A stretch of 64,000 bases of DNA from Stappia sp. ES.058 (GCF_900105595.1 NZ_LT629784.1:992001-1056000), one strand, 5' to 3'. Counted from the first letter of the stretch, positions 1-9,461 are shown. A program made the numbers and translations. The notes: a model not told the origin generated them from the sequence alone.

Positions 1-65
1 GGCCTTCAGGGGGCTGTGCGGGCTACGCAAGCCGGGCGAGCGGGGAGTAAGGGCCCCTGAGGCGT

Positions 66-91
66 CGGTGGCTGTTCCAGCCATCGGCTTT
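66..91 (+). terminator. Hairpin, possible terminator of an upstream gene
   Basis: A nine-pair stem with one G-T wobble (CGGTGGCTG / CAGCCATCG, loop TTC) is followed by a short GCTTTC run. It lies before the first complete gene and could end a transcript entering from outside the window. The U-tract is weak, so a regulatory hairpin is equally possible. The first 149 bases hold no supportable gene; a short open frame stopping at base 50 could be the 3' tail of a gene cut off by the window edge. Confidence 0.35.
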
Positions 92-149
92 CGGGTTCTT
101 GAAGGGCCCGTTCATGTGCTATTCACAGGAAACCCGTTACGGATCGTGC

Positions 150-467
150 ATGAACACATACCGCCCCTTCCGGCTCTGGAGAGCCTTCCTGTCCGCACTC
201 TCGGCGTTCGCCCTCGCGGCAATGCTTGCCGTCGGCGTGCCCGCGCTCGCCCAGGCGCAATGTCTGAGCCAGTCGCAGGCGCGCGCCGCCGTTTCAAACG
301 GTCAGGCGCAACCGCTCGGCCGCGTTGCCGGCTCGGTTCGGGGCGAAATCGTGCGCGCGGATCTGTGCCGCGAAGGTGGCAGGCTGGTCTATGTGCTTTC
401 CGTCCTGAGCGGCGGACGTGTCGACACGCGTGTGGTCGATGCCCAAAGCGGCAATGTTCTGCGCTGA
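150..467 (+). CDS. Small secreted PepSY-like protein, FeuN-type position
   Basis: A 105-residue protein with an N-terminal signal peptide (basic start, hydrophobic stretch at about residues 12-32, likely cleavage after ALAQA). The mature part of about 70 residues has a PepSY-like pattern (ARAAV near the start, GEIVRADL in the middle, VVDAQSGNVL at the end) and two cysteines. It lies 36 bases upstream of an OmpR-type regulator and its kinase. In Sinorhizobium meliloti a small periplasmic protein, FeuN, sits upstream of feuPQ and restrains the FeuQ kinase; position, size and secretion fit that role, but assignment to FeuN is inference. The start at 150 is preferred over an in-frame ATG at 99 because the signal peptide then begins cleanly. 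Confidence 0.75.
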   Translation: MNTYRPFRLWRAFLSALSAFALAAMLAVGVPALAQAQCLSQSQARAAVSNGQAQPLGRVAGSVRGEIVRADLCREGGRLVYVLSVLSGGRVDTRVVDAQSGNVLR

Positions 468-503
468 CATCAGGGGATTCAGGAAAGAGGTTTTTTTGAG
501 AAA

Positions 504-1169
504 ATGCGATTGCTTGTTGTGGAAGACGACAACGACCTCAACCGCCAGCTCCGCGAGGCGCTGGAGGAAGCAGGATACGTCGTCGACAGCGCGAAAGACG
601 GCGAGGAAGGTCATTTTCTGGGTGACACGGAGCCCTATGATGCCGTGGTGCTGGACCTTGGCCTTCCGGTGCTCGACGGGCTGAGCGTTCTGGAGCGCTG
701 GCGGCGCGACGGGCGCACCATGCCGGTGCTGATTCTCACCGCGCGGGACCGCTGGTCGGACAAGGTGGCCGGCATCGATGCCGGCGCGGACGACTATGTC
801 GCCAAGCCCTTCCACATGGAGGAGGTCGTGGCCCGGCTGAGGGCGCTTCTGCGCCGGGCCGCGGGTCATGCGAGCAACGAGATCGCGGTTGGCGATGTGC
901 GTCTCGACATGCGCGCGGGCAAGATCACGGAAAACGGCACGACCGTGAAGCTCACGTCCCACGAATTCCGACTGCTGTCCTATCTGATGCATCACAAGGG
1001 CCGCATCGTCTCGCGTACGGAACTGATCGAGCACCTCTACGATCAGGACTTCGATCGCGATTCCAATACGATCGAGGTTTTTGTCGGGCGTCTTCGCAAG
1101 AAATTCGACACCGGCTTGATCGAAACCGTGCGTGGTCTTGGATACCGGATCGGCGAGGCGGATGGCTGA
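504..1169 (+). CDS. feuP: OmpR/PhoP-family response regulator (FeuP-like)
   Basis: A 221-residue DNA-binding response regulator. The receiver domain (about residues 1-115) has the acidic pair D8/D9, the predicted phospho-acceptor D51 in VVLDLGLP and the lysine in AKPF near residue 101. The C-terminal winged helix (about 125-218) carries the usual SHEFRLLSYL and GLGYRI motifs of the OmpR class. Its stop overlaps the kinase start by eight bases, so the pair is translationally coupled. The gene symbol rests on the small periplasmic protein upstream and the order regulator-kinase, which match feuNPQ of rhizobia; without a database search another OmpR-type pair remains possible. Confidence 0.9.
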   Translation: MRLLVVEDDNDLNRQLREALEEAGYVVDSAKDGEEGHFLGDTEPYDAVVLDLGLPVLDGLSVLERWRRDGRTMPVLILTARDRWSDKVAGIDAGADDYVAKPFHMEEVVARLRALLRRAAGHASNEIAVGDVRLDMRAGKITENGTTVKLTSHEFRLLSYLMHHKGRIVSRTELIEHLYDQDFDRDSNTIEVFVGRLRKKFDTGLIETVRGLGYRIGEADG

Positions 1170-2592
1170 ACCGGCGGTGGGGAACGCCGGCCGGTTTTCC
1201 GGCTGGATGCGCAACCGTTCGCTTGCTGCGCGGCTGATTCTTGTCGCGGCCATCTGGTCGGCAATTGCGATCGTGGTCGCCGGCTTCGTCTTGGTCGCGC
1301 TTTATCGCGAGGCCAGCGAGCGGTCCTTTGATGTCCGGCTCGACGTTTATGTCAAAGCGATCGTCGGCGAGATGGCCGCCGGAACGCCGGATGCGCCGGC
1401 GGAGCCTGGAAATCTCGGAGAACCACGCTTCGACCTTCCAGCTTCGGGGTGGTATTGGGTTGTGCTCGACGCGCGCAGTGATGCCGTCCTGTTTTCCTCC
1501 CTGTCGCTGTTCGGCGACAGGCTCGATTTACCGGACCTTCCGGCGGACGGAGATCTGCGATCCGTCATTTCCAGTCCGCGCGGCGCGGAGCTGCGCGTTC
1601 TGCAGCGGCGGATCATCTTCGGAGAGGCGGCGGCCTACCGCATCGCCGTTGCCGGGGAAACCCGCGAACTGCGCGAGCGCGAGGCGACCTTCGCGGGTCA
1701 GGTCGTGCTGACGCTTCTGGTTCTCGGCATCGGCCTGGTGGGCGCGATCGTGCTCCAGGTGCGGGTCGGGTTGCGGCCCGTGGCCGCCCTGCGGTCCTCG
1801 CTGGCCGCCGTCCGGCGTGGGGATGCGGAGACGGTCGACGAGGACCTTCCGCCGGATCTCAGGCCGCTTGCGCAAGAACTCAACGCCCTGGTGCGCTCCA
1901 ACCGGGAAGTGGTTGAACGGGCGCGCACCCATGTCGGCAATCTGGCGCATGCGCTGAAGACGCCGTTGAGTGTCATCGTCAATGAGGTGCGCGACGGACA
2001 GGTTGCGGATGCGCAAAAGATCGGCGAGCAGGCGGGTGTGATGCGCGCTCAGGTCAACCACCATCTTGAGCGCGCGCGTATGGCTGCACAGCGTCGCGTC
2101 ATCGGTGTTTCCAGTGACGTGACGCCCGTGCTTGCCCGTCTCGTGAAAGTCATGGCAAAGATCCATGGCGAGCGACAACTGGATGTGTCGCTCAAGGGAG
2201 CGCCAGGCTTGCATTTTCGCGGCGAGGAGCACGATCTGGAGGAAATGGCCGGAAATCTGATCGACAACGCCTGCAAATGGGCGGCGTCTCGGGTGGATGT
2301 CACGGTCGAGCGGCTCGCCGGACCGGGGCCGGAGCGCCTCAGCATCCGGATATCGGATGATGGGCCGGGGCTTTCGCCGGATCAACGGGCCGAAGCGCTG
2401 AAACGCGGGCGGCGGCTGGATGAGACAGTCCCGGGAACCGGACTTGGCCTGTCCATCGTGGTAGACCTTGCCGCCCTCTATGGCGGGGAGCTGGATCTGT
2501 CTCCGTCGGCTGCGGGCGGCCTGTGTGCCACGCTTGTGCTGCCGATGCTGGAAGGTGACGTTGCCGGTTCGTCGCGTGCGCCGAATGTGTGA
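1162..2592 (+). CDS. feuQ: Membrane sensor histidine kinase (FeuQ-like)
   Basis: A 476-residue sensor kinase, presumed partner of the preceding regulator. Residues about 20-45 form the first membrane segment, a periplasmic sensor of about 130 residues follows, and a second membrane segment lies near residues 175-200. HAMP, a dimerisation helix with predicted phospho-histidine H263 in AHALKTPL, and a HATPase domain (NLIDNACKWA, DDGPGL, GTGLGLSI) complete it. AHALKTPL, rather than SHELRTPL, is the H-box of the PhoQ/FeuQ type. The ATG at 1162 is chosen because it overlaps the regulator stop; an in-frame GTG at 1132 would add ten residues. In rhizobia FeuPQ responds to envelope or osmotic conditions and cyclic glucan export; whether that holds here is inference. 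Confidence 0.9.
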   Translation: MAEPAVGNAGRFSGWMRNRSLAARLILVAAIWSAIAIVVAGFVLVALYREASERSFDVRLDVYVKAIVGEMAAGTPDAPAEPGNLGEPRFDLPASGWYWVVLDARSDAVLFSSLSLFGDRLDLPDLPADGDLRSVISSPRGAELRVLQRRIIFGEAAAYRIAVAGETRELREREATFAGQVVLTLLVLGIGLVGAIVLQVRVGLRPVAALRSSLAAVRRGDAETVDEDLPPDLRPLAQELNALVRSNREVVERARTHVGNLAHALKTPLSVIVNEVRDGQVADAQKIGEQAGVMRAQVNHHLERARMAAQRRVIGVSSDVTPVLARLVKVMAKIHGERQLDVSLKGAPGLHFRGEEHDLEEMAGNLIDNACKWAASRVDVTVERLAGPGPERLSIRISDDGPGLSPDQRAEALKRGRRLDETVPGTGLGLSIVVDLAALYGGELDLSPSAAGGLCATLVLPMLEGDVAGSSRAPNV

Positions 2593-2768
2593 GGCCGTGG
2601 CCTGTTGCGAGACGCAGTTCGGCCACAAAGGCGTGTAAGCTCTGCAGCGGTCCGGCAAGGGTCGGGCGCGCGATCCGAACCACGTCGAATGTGCGTGGAG
2701 CGGATGAGAATTGGGCGGCCGGGTCTGAATCGCAGACCGGAGCGCCCGGCATGGATGGGGAACTTTTG

Positions 2769-3224
2769 ATGAACGCGTTCAGGCTTGTGCTGGCTGTTGG
2801 CCTTGCTGCCGTAGCGGCTGGATGCACCAGTTCGCAAGGCAGCGGCGCAACGGGGCCGGTGGTCGTTGGCGGCAGCTTGTTCGGCAGTGCATTCAGCGCG
2901 CCATCGGTGCCCCAGTCCGAAGCCGACCGGGCGCTGGCGGATCTCCTCAAGACCGACGCCGGACAGGCGATGACCGATACGGATCGTCGTGCGGCAGCAA
3001 CGGCGCTTCGCGGGGCGCTTTCCGTCGATCGCACGGGAGAAACCGTCGAGTGGCGCAATCGCACCAGCGGCGCGCGCGGTCGGGTCGTGACCGGTCCGAA
3101 TTACCAGGTGAACAACATCGTCTGTCGGGACTACACGCACATCATCCTGATCGACGAGCGTGAAAGTTCACTTCGCGGCGCAGCCTGTCGCGGCGAGACG
3201 GGCACCTGGCAGCCAATCACCTGA
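2769..3224 (+). CDS. Lipoprotein with surface-antigen-like (17 kDa type) domain
   Basis: A 151-residue predicted lipoprotein: a short hydrophobic signal peptide ends in a lipobox (VAAGC), with the lipidated cysteine near residue 19. The C-terminal half carries the pattern of the alphaproteobacterial RT0821/17 kDa surface antigen group (ALRGALSVDRTGETVEWRN, then an aromatic-rich strand and CRDY) with two further cysteines, probably disulfide bonded. Expected location is the outer membrane or periplasmic leaflet. It stands 176 bases after the kinase and probably has its own promoter. The start at 2769 is set by the signal peptide; in-frame starts further upstream would bury it. Confidence 0.8.
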   Translation: MNAFRLVLAVGLAAVAAGCTSSQGSGATGPVVVGGSLFGSAFSAPSVPQSEADRALADLLKTDAGQAMTDTDRRAAATALRGALSVDRTGETVEWRNRTSGARGRVVTGPNYQVNNIVCRDYTHIILIDERESSLRGAACRGETGTWQPIT

Positions 3225-3365
3225 CCGGCGCCTGCTGGCGGTGCATCTTACGTCATGGCGCCTGACTTCGCGACCTGGCGGAATCCCTTGCCAACACTTG
3301 TTTAATCCTTTTCTGCGACGGTTTTCCGGCGATGTGTTTACGCGTGTGTTGTGAGCGGACCCCCA

Positions 3366-4775
3366 ATGCCTGATCGGCACCAACTGACGTTGAAGATCAA
3401 GTCCTATCTGGACGCGCTGTCTCCGCGCGCGATCAAGACGTTGTTGCGCGGGCTTGAGCATGCCCGCTCGCGAGGATCCGACGACCCGCATCTCGACCTC
3501 ATTCTCGATGCTTGCCTGAATGCCGTGCGCTCCACCGATACGCTCATGCTGGACAGCGAACCGCGTGAGGGCCGACTGCAACGGGCGTTTTATCTGCCGA
3601 TCGAGGACCTTCTGGCGGGCGACGGATTGACCGGCAAGGTGCCGGGCCGAATCAACCGTGCCAGCCTTCCGCTCATCTGGACCTGGCTGGCCCGCGACAT
3701 CGCGCCGCAACAATTCCAGACCGCTGAAGAGGTTGCCCGTCGGGTGGAGACCGAACCCGAAGATGTAGCGGCGCTGGCCGAGCATTTGCTCGAGCATGCG
3801 ATGCCGCTCCTGTCGGACGCGTTGGCGGAAGCGCAGTCCGATGACCGGACCCATCAAAAGATCGCGATGTTGGTCGGTGGCGAGCGGGCCTTGCGCGATC
3901 TTGAGGACATGCGCGCGGCTGTCACGTCGCGGGCCTGGCTCGACGCGCTTCGCGAAAGCCTGCCCGACCGCCTGACGGAATGGGATTTCAAGCCAGGCAG
4001 CCCGTCGCTTCTGCGAATAAAGGCCGTCATGGACCGGCATGGCGATCACGCGCCGCTGATTGCATCTGTCGTGCTCAACCGGGTCGAGGTGCCCGATACT
4101 CTACTGTCGCTGACCGCGAGCCTCGCGGGGTCGTCATCGATCAAGAAGATGGCGGCCTCGCCATATGCCATCTTCGCGGAAATGGCGTTTTCCGAAGCGG
4201 AGCGCTTTTCCGCCATTGCCTGCGGTGCCTGCTCGAACACCGATCTCTCCGATGCACTTAACGCCTACTGCCGCTTGATGAAGACCATCGACCGCCACTA
4301 CGATCTTGCCGAATCCGGTGCATGGCAGCAGCGCATGGCAGTGACACGGCGCTCGGTTTCCGCGCTGGTCACCCGCGCGCTCGAGGCCGCGACCGGCAAC
4401 ATCCGGCGAGCGCTGCTGGTTCCCAAACTTGACGATATGGGCGAACCACGGATCGACACGACCGCTATCGAAGAGGCGCAACGCGGCATGCTTTTGCTCG
4501 AAAAGATGCGCGATGCCGCCGACAGCCTTGCCGTCAACGAAATTACCGCCCGCACGCGTGCCGCTCTTGACCAGTCGCTTGAAATCAAGACCCGTGCCTT
4601 GCTGTCGGCCCTCCCGGACACGGCCAATTCCGTGCGCAAGGCGCATCTGGTTGCCGTCGATGCCGCAATCGGCCTGTGCGAGAGTTATTTCGGCAAGGAC
4701 TATGCCGACCAGTTGCGCCGAAGCCGCAAGGCCGCGCTCGCGGCCAAGCCCAAGGCGCGTGCAGCCTCGGCCTGA
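3366..4775 (+). CDS. Conserved-looking alphaproteobacterial protein of unknown function
   Basis: A 469-residue, mostly helical, soluble-looking protein without signal peptide or membrane segments. I do not recognise a named catalytic motif. It is rich in alternating charged and aliphatic residues, consistent with a helical-repeat fold, and ends in a basic Ala/Lys-rich tail (SRKAALAAKPKARAASA). A GTG at 3351 in the same frame would add five residues. It precedes the cytochrome c maturation operon by 72 bases on the same strand, but nothing in the sequence ties it to that pathway. Codon use matches its neighbours, so it is very probably a real gene. Confidence 0.8.
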   Translation: MPDRHQLTLKIKSYLDALSPRAIKTLLRGLEHARSRGSDDPHLDLILDACLNAVRSTDTLMLDSEPREGRLQRAFYLPIEDLLAGDGLTGKVPGRINRASLPLIWTWLARDIAPQQFQTAEEVARRVETEPEDVAALAEHLLEHAMPLLSDALAEAQSDDRTHQKIAMLVGGERALRDLEDMRAAVTSRAWLDALRESLPDRLTEWDFKPGSPSLLRIKAVMDRHGDHAPLIASVVLNRVEVPDTLLSLTASLAGSSSIKKMAASPYAIFAEMAFSEAERFSAIACGACSNTDLSDALNAYCRLMKTIDRHYDLAESGAWQQRMAVTRRSVSALVTRALEAATGNIRRALLVPKLDDMGEPRIDTTAIEEAQRGMLLLEKMRDAADSLAVNEITARTRAALDQSLEIKTRALLSALPDTANSVRKAHLVAVDAAIGLCESYFGKDYADQLRRSRKAALAAKPKARAASA

Positions 4776-4847
4776 TCCGGCTGCCTCCCCCGCGACGCCC
4801 TGTCACAGTCCGGTTTTGCTTGCGGAAAAGCGCAAGTCGCGGTCTAT

Positions 4848-6008
4848 ATGCCGATCATGATGATTTGGATTGTATTCTCCGTTCTGGCGGTTGTGGCGGC
4901 CCTTTCGGTGCTGGTGCCCTTGTCGCGTTCCGCCCGGGACCAGCGCGAGTCCGCCGCCTATGATGTCGAAGTCTACAAGGCGCAGCTCGGTGAGGTGGAC
5001 CGCGACCTCGATCGCGGCCTGATTTCCGAAGAGGCGGCCGAGGCTGCGCGAACGGAAATCGCCCGCCGGCTGATTGCCGCCGGGGCTGCGGATTCGCATG
5101 ACAGTGCCACTCGGCAAAGCGGTGAGGAAAAGCGTCGCGGATCGCGCAACGGGCTTCGGGTTGCGCAAGCGCTGGCGCTGATTGTCGTTCCGCTTGGTGC
5201 CGTCGGGCTCTATTCCGTCGTCGGATCGCCGGATCTTCCCGATCAACCGCTTCGCGCCCGCCTGGAAGCACCGGCGACCGCGCGTTCTCTGCCCGATCTG
5301 GTCGCCAGGGTCGAGCAGCGGCTCGCCGAGGAGCCGTCCGACGGTCGCGGATGGGATGTGATCGCGCCGGCCTACATGAGGCTCGGGCGCGCCGAGGATG
5401 CAGCCGCCGCTTATGCTGCGGCCATCCGGCTTCTCGGATCCACTGTTCGCCGGGAAACCGATCGCGGCGAGGCCCTGGTGATCGGCAACAACGGCATTGT
5501 GGGCGCCGATGCCCGCGCGGCCTTCGAGCGGGCCGTGGCGCTGGACAAGTCTGCGATCAAGCCGCGCTTTTTTCTTGCTCTCGCCCTGACGCAGGAAAAT
5601 CGCACGGACAAGGCAATCGCCGCGTGGCAGGATCTTCTGGATGAGGCACAGGGCGGAGAGGCCTGGGCGGAAGCTGTTCGCGTCGAACTGTCGAAGCTTG
5701 GCGTCGAAACCGAGCCGGCGATCGCGGCTCCGGGGCCGAGCCAGAGCGATGTTGCCGCCGCCGCGCAAATGAATTCCGCGGACCGCTCCGCGATGATCCG
5801 GTCTATGGTGGACCGGCTCGACACGCGCCTGTCCGAGGAGGGCGGCTCGACCGACGAATGGCTGCGCCTGATGCGCGCCGTTGCCGTGCTTGGCGACACG
5901 GATCGTCTGCGCGACACGGCAACGCGCGCGGAGCAGGCCTTGAAACAGGACCCGGCGGGCGTGGCGCAGGTGAAATCCCTTGCTCGCGAGCTGGGGGTCG
6001 GGTCTTGA
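4848..6008 (+). CDS. ccmI: Cytochrome c maturation protein CcmI (CycH)
   Basis: A 386-residue inner-membrane protein. An N-terminal membrane segment (residues 2-22) is followed by a cytoplasmic loop with the family pattern VYKAQLGEVDRDLDRGLISEEAA, a second membrane segment near residues 105-125, and a periplasmic TPR region (about 140-260). CcmI delivers apocytochrome c to the haem ligation complex with CcmF and CcmH. It is the first gene of a ccmI-ccmE-ccmF-ccmH run on one strand, the cycHJKL order of rhizobia. Lengths and membrane topology match the family. Confidence 0.93.
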   Translation: MPIMMIWIVFSVLAVVAALSVLVPLSRSARDQRESAAYDVEVYKAQLGEVDRDLDRGLISEEAAEAARTEIARRLIAAGAADSHDSATRQSGEEKRRGSRNGLRVAQALALIVVPLGAVGLYSVVGSPDLPDQPLRARLEAPATARSLPDLVARVEQRLAEEPSDGRGWDVIAPAYMRLGRAEDAAAAYAAAIRLLGSTVRRETDRGEALVIGNNGIVGADARAAFERAVALDKSAIKPRFFLALALTQENRTDKAIAAWQDLLDEAQGGEAWAEAVRVELSKLGVETEPAIAAPGPSQSDVAAAAQMNSADRSAMIRSMVDRLDTRLSEEGGSTDEWLRLMRAVAVLGDTDRLRDTATRAEQALKQDPAGVAQVKSLARELGVGS

Positions 6009-6061
6009 GCTTTCAAAGCGGGGCGTGGGGGCTTCGATGATGGGAACGCACCGGGACTGAA

Positions 6062-6499
6062 ATGACGCGCAAACAAAGACGCCTTACCATGATCGCAGCT
6101 GCCGGCAGTGTGCTTGCCGTGGCCGTTGGCCTGATCCTCTTTGCTCTGAACGACCGGATCGTTTTCTTTCAAAGCCCAAGCGATATCGCGGCCGGCGGAC
6201 TGCCGGACGGTCAGCGTATCCGTCTCGGCGGGCTGGTCGCCGATGGCAGCGTTGAACGCGGCAAGAACGCGCAGGTGCGCTTCACCGTGACCGACACCGT
6301 GGAAACGGTCGACGTGGTCTATGTCGGCCTGTTGCCGGATCTTTTCCGCGAAGGCCAGGGCGTTGTCACGGAAGGGGTGCTCACCCCCGACGGGGTTTTT
6401 CGCGCCGACAACGTTCTCGCCAAGCACGACGAGAACTATATGCCCAAGGAAGTCGCGGATGCGCTCAAGGGCAAGGGGGTGTGGCAGGGCGAACAATAA
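6062..6499 (+). CDS. ccmE: Haem chaperone CcmE (CycJ)
   Basis: A 145-residue periplasmic haem chaperone anchored by one N-terminal membrane helix (about residues 9-28). The C-terminal beta-barrel domain ends with the haem attachment motif HDENY, with the covalent haem histidine at H122 and the axial tyrosine at Y126. It receives haem from CcmABCD (not present in this window) and passes it to the CcmF/H ligase. It lies 53 bases after ccmI and upstream of ccmF, as in the cycHJKL operon. Confidence 0.95.
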   Translation: MTRKQRRLTMIAAAGSVLAVAVGLILFALNDRIVFFQSPSDIAAGGLPDGQRIRLGGLVADGSVERGKNAQVRFTVTDTVETVDVVYVGLLPDLFREGQGVVTEGVLTPDGVFRADNVLAKHDENYMPKEVADALKGKGVWQGEQ

Positions 6500-6671
6500 T
6501 CGCGCTGCCATGCACATGATTTGACCTCGACCGGCGGCTCGGTCACCGTGACCGCGGTCGCGATCAAATGAGAGGTTGACCCTCCGCCCGTGGCGGGCCG
6601 CAGGCTTGGAGGCGGGTCGAATACAGGCGTGACGGGCGTGGACGATCCGATAGTTGGAAGGATGGACCGGA

Positions 6672-8648
6672 ATGATTGTTGAAGTCGGGCATTTCGCACT
6701 GATCCTTGCGTTCGTCCTTTCCCTGATCCAGTCGGTCGTGCCGATCTGGGGCGCGCTGCGTCACGACCGGCGGCTGATGGCCGTTGCCCCGCCCGTGTCC
6801 GCCATGATGTTCCTTCTTGTCGGTATTTCGTTTGCGGCGCTGATGATGGCCTATGTCACCTCCGATTTTTCGGTGTTGAACGTGGTTCAAAACTCCCACT
6901 CCGCGAAGCCGGATCTCTTCAAGATCACCGGTGTCTGGGGCAATCACGAGGGCTCCGTTCTCCTGTGGATCCTGATCCTGGTTCTGTTCGGGGCTCTGGT
7001 TGCCGCTTTCGGCCGCAATATTCCCCCTGAGCTCAGGGCCGCCACACTTGGCGTGCAGGGGTGGGTAACCGCGGCTTTTCTGCTGTTCGTGCTGGCGACG
7101 TCCAACCCCTTCATTCGTGTGTCGCCCCCGCCGATGGAGGGGCAGGATCTCAACCCGATCCTTCAGGACATCGGTCTGGCGATCCATCCGCCGCTGCTTT
7201 ACATCGGCTATGTCGGCTTCTCGATCACGTTTTCCTTCGCCATAGCGGCGCTGATCCTGGGGCGCGTGGACGCAGCCTGGGCGCGCTGGGTCCGGCCGTG
7301 GACGCTGCTCGCCTGGATGTTCCTGACGCTTGGAATCGCGATGGGGTCCTACTGGGCCTACTACGAGCTCGGCTGGGGCGGATACTGGTTCTGGGATCCG
7401 GTCGAGAATGCGTCCTTCATGCCGTGGCTTGCCGGTACGGCGCTGTTGCATTCCGCGATCGTCATGGAAAAGCGCGGAGCGCTGAAGGTGTGGACGGTTC
7501 TGCTCGCGATCCTGACGTTCTCGCTGTCGCTGCTGGGAACCTTCCTGGTGCGGTCGGGCGTGCTGACGAGCGTGCATGCCTTCGCCACGGACCCGACGCG
7601 CGGAACCTTCATTCTTGGCATTCTGGTGGTCTTCATTGGCGGGTCCCTCGCACTCTATGCCTGGCGCGCGCCGCTTCTCAAACAGGGCGGCCTGTTCGCA
7701 CCGGTCAGTCGTGAGGGGGCGCTTGTTCTTAACAACCTGCTGCTGACGGTCTCGGCTGCGGCGGTCTTCGTCGGAACGCTCTATCCGCTGGCGTTGGAAG
7801 CCATCACCGGCGAGAAGATCTCCGTTGGGCCGCCGTTCTTCAATCTGACGTTCGGGCCATTGATGATCCCGCTGCTGGTCGCAATGCCCTTCGGGCCGCT
7901 GCTTGCGTGGAAACGCGGGGATATCTACGCGGTGACCCAGCGTCTCTACGCTGCGCTCGCCTTGGCGCTGTGCGCGACACTCGCAGTCGCGTGGATGCAG
8001 GGCACCGGCAAGATCCTTGCTGCCCTCGGTATCGGCCTGGGCGTGTGGGTGATCGCCGGCGCCGTTTCCGAGATCCTGTCGCGCGCACGGTTCGCTCACG
8101 TCGGGCTGACGAGCGGAATGCGACGGTTGTTCGGCCTGCCGACGTCGGCGTGGGGTGCGGCTTTCGGGCATATCGGCATCGGCGTGACGATGTTGGGCAT
8201 CGTGGCCGTAACGGCGTTCCAGGAAGAGAAGGTGCTGACCATCCTTCCCGAGGAGACCGTCTCGATTGCCGATTACGAGCTTGCCTTTGGCGGCCTTGCG
8301 CGTCGCACCGGTCCCAATTACATCGATGACGTCGGTCACTTCGACATCTTCAAGGAAGGGGTGAAGGTTGCGGAAATGGAGCCGGCCAAGCGGCTATATA
8401 CCGCCCGCCGCATGCCGACGACGGAAGCCGGGATCGTCACCTTCGGTCTGTCGCAGATCTATGTGTCCATCGGCGAGGTGCACAGCGACGGAGGCGCCGA
8501 CATCCGGCTCTATTATAAGCCGTTGGTCACGCTGATCTGGCTCGGTTGCCTGGTGATGGGCTTTGGCGCCGTTCTGTCGCTATTCGACCGGCGGCTTCGC
8601 GTCGGCGCCCCGCGCCCCGCGCGCGTACGCGTCGTGCCGGCGGAATAG
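6672..8648 (+). CDS. ccmF: Haem lyase subunit CcmF (CycK)
   Basis: A 658-residue polytopic membrane protein with at least a dozen hydrophobic segments. The tryptophan-rich WWD-type motif (GGYWFWDPVENASFMPW, around residues 235-255) faces the periplasm and binds haem. Conserved histidines flank it (AIHPPLLYIGY upstream, VHAFATDP downstream). CcmF is the core of the haem-apocytochrome ligase together with CcmH and CcmI. The ATG at 6672 is preferred over 6654, giving MIVEVGHFAL, the usual family start. Confidence 0.95.
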   Translation: MIVEVGHFALILAFVLSLIQSVVPIWGALRHDRRLMAVAPPVSAMMFLLVGISFAALMMAYVTSDFSVLNVVQNSHSAKPDLFKITGVWGNHEGSVLLWILILVLFGALVAAFGRNIPPELRAATLGVQGWVTAAFLLFVLATSNPFIRVSPPPMEGQDLNPILQDIGLAIHPPLLYIGYVGFSITFSFAIAALILGRVDAAWARWVRPWTLLAWMFLTLGIAMGSYWAYYELGWGGYWFWDPVENASFMPWLAGTALLHSAIVMEKRGALKVWTVLLAILTFSLSLLGTFLVRSGVLTSVHAFATDPTRGTFILGILVVFIGGSLALYAWRAPLLKQGGLFAPVSREGALVLNNLLLTVSAAAVFVGTLYPLALEAITGEKISVGPPFFNLTFGPLMIPLLVAMPFGPLLAWKRGDIYAVTQRLYAALALALCATLAVAWMQGTGKILAALGIGLGVWVIAGAVSEILSRARFAHVGLTSGMRRLFGLPTSAWGAAFGHIGIGVTMLGIVAVTAFQEEKVLTILPEETVSIADYELAFGGLARRTGPNYIDDVGHFDIFKEGVKVAEMEPAKRLYTARRMPTTEAGIVTFGLSQIYVSIGEVHSDGGADIRLYYKPLVTLIWLGCLVMGFGAVLSLFDRRLRVGAPRPARVRVVPAE

Positions 8649-8653
8649 GAGCG

Positions 8654-9145
8654 ATGAAGATGCGCAACATCTTATTGGCGATCCTCGCCGGGCTGGCGGT
8701 CATTCTCGCCGCCCTGCCGGCGAGCGCTGTCGCGCCCGACGAGATCCTCGACGATCCGGCGCTGGAGCAGCGCGCCCGCGAGCTGTCGGCGAATTTGCGC
8801 TGCATGGTGTGCCAGAACCAGTCGATCGACGACAGCGACGCCCCGCTTGCCAAGGATCTCCGCGTGCTCGTGCGCGAGCGACTGGTCGCCGGCGACACCA
8901 ACGCCGAGGTGATCGACTATCTGGTTGCGCGCTATGGCGAGTTTGTGCTGCTCAAGCCCCGCTTTTCCTGGAACACTTTCCTGCTATGGGCGGTGGCGCC
9001 TCTCGCGCTGCTGTTGGGTGGGGCGGCATTGCTGATCGCTGCGCGCCGGCGCACGCGTACGTTGGCAACCGCGCGCACGATGGCTCTGAGCGACAAGGAA
9101 CAGGCGGATCTGGATCGCATCCTGGCGGATGAGTCCGCACGCTAG
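8654..9145 (+). CDS. ccmH: Cytochrome c maturation thiol protein CcmH (CycL)
   Basis: A 163-residue thiol-disulfide protein: signal peptide/anchor at residues 1-26, a three-helix periplasmic domain with the LRCMVCQ motif (redox cysteines C50 and C53), and a C-terminal membrane helix (about residues 110-130). It reduces or binds the CXXCH cysteines of apocytochrome c before haem attachment. It starts five bases after ccmF and completes the operon. In related genomes degP follows directly; here an insertion scar and the hydrolase-OsmC gene separate them. Confidence 0.95.
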   Translation: MKMRNILLAILAGLAVILAALPASAVAPDEILDDPALEQRARELSANLRCMVCQNQSIDDSDAPLAKDLRVLVRERLVAGDTNAEVIDYLVARYGEFVLLKPRFSWNTFLLWAVAPLALLLGGAALLIAARRRTRTLATARTMALSDKEQADLDRILADESAR

Positions 9146-9218
9146 TGGAGCGAATTTGATCACGTATTACGCGGAAGAATTCAGATCTTGAACCAGAATG
9201 AACTGGCTCACCAAAGGG

Positions 9219-9461
9219 TCATAGGACCGCAGAAAACAGGCTCTTTATCCAGCCTATCAGCCCAATGATTATGTAGGCAGACATGCCAATCACCCCGTAG
9301 GCTAGAAAAATCCACCCAATGACGCGGACAATAAACCGTGTAACGGGATTATCCAGATCAACTTCTGTCTGGCCCGGGTTTAACTCGAATACCGACGTTC
9401 GTTTTTTGTTTGGCTTTGTTTTTTGCGGCCTCTGGTCCTCGTGGGATGCGACGTACCGGCC
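9219..9461 (-). pseudogene. 3' remnant of a short membrane protein gene
   Basis: The open frame gives a basic linker (KTKPNKKRTSVFELNPGQ) followed by two hydrophobic segments separated by a short turn, ending in a stop at 9219. No ATG lies in frame nearby; the only nearby start-like codon is a GTG at 9524, inside sequence resembling the transposon flank. I read it as the 3' part of a two-helix membrane protein whose 5' end was displaced by the decayed insertion element next door. It may instead be a complete short gene with an unusual start. The frame is less GC-rich than its neighbours. Confidence 0.35.

Noticed and set aside
6564..8339. Long reverse-strand open frame opposite ccmF
   Set aside because: It mirrors the reading of the clear ccmF gene, is rich in Arg/Gln/His typical of antisense frames in high-GC DNA, and has no recognisable domain.
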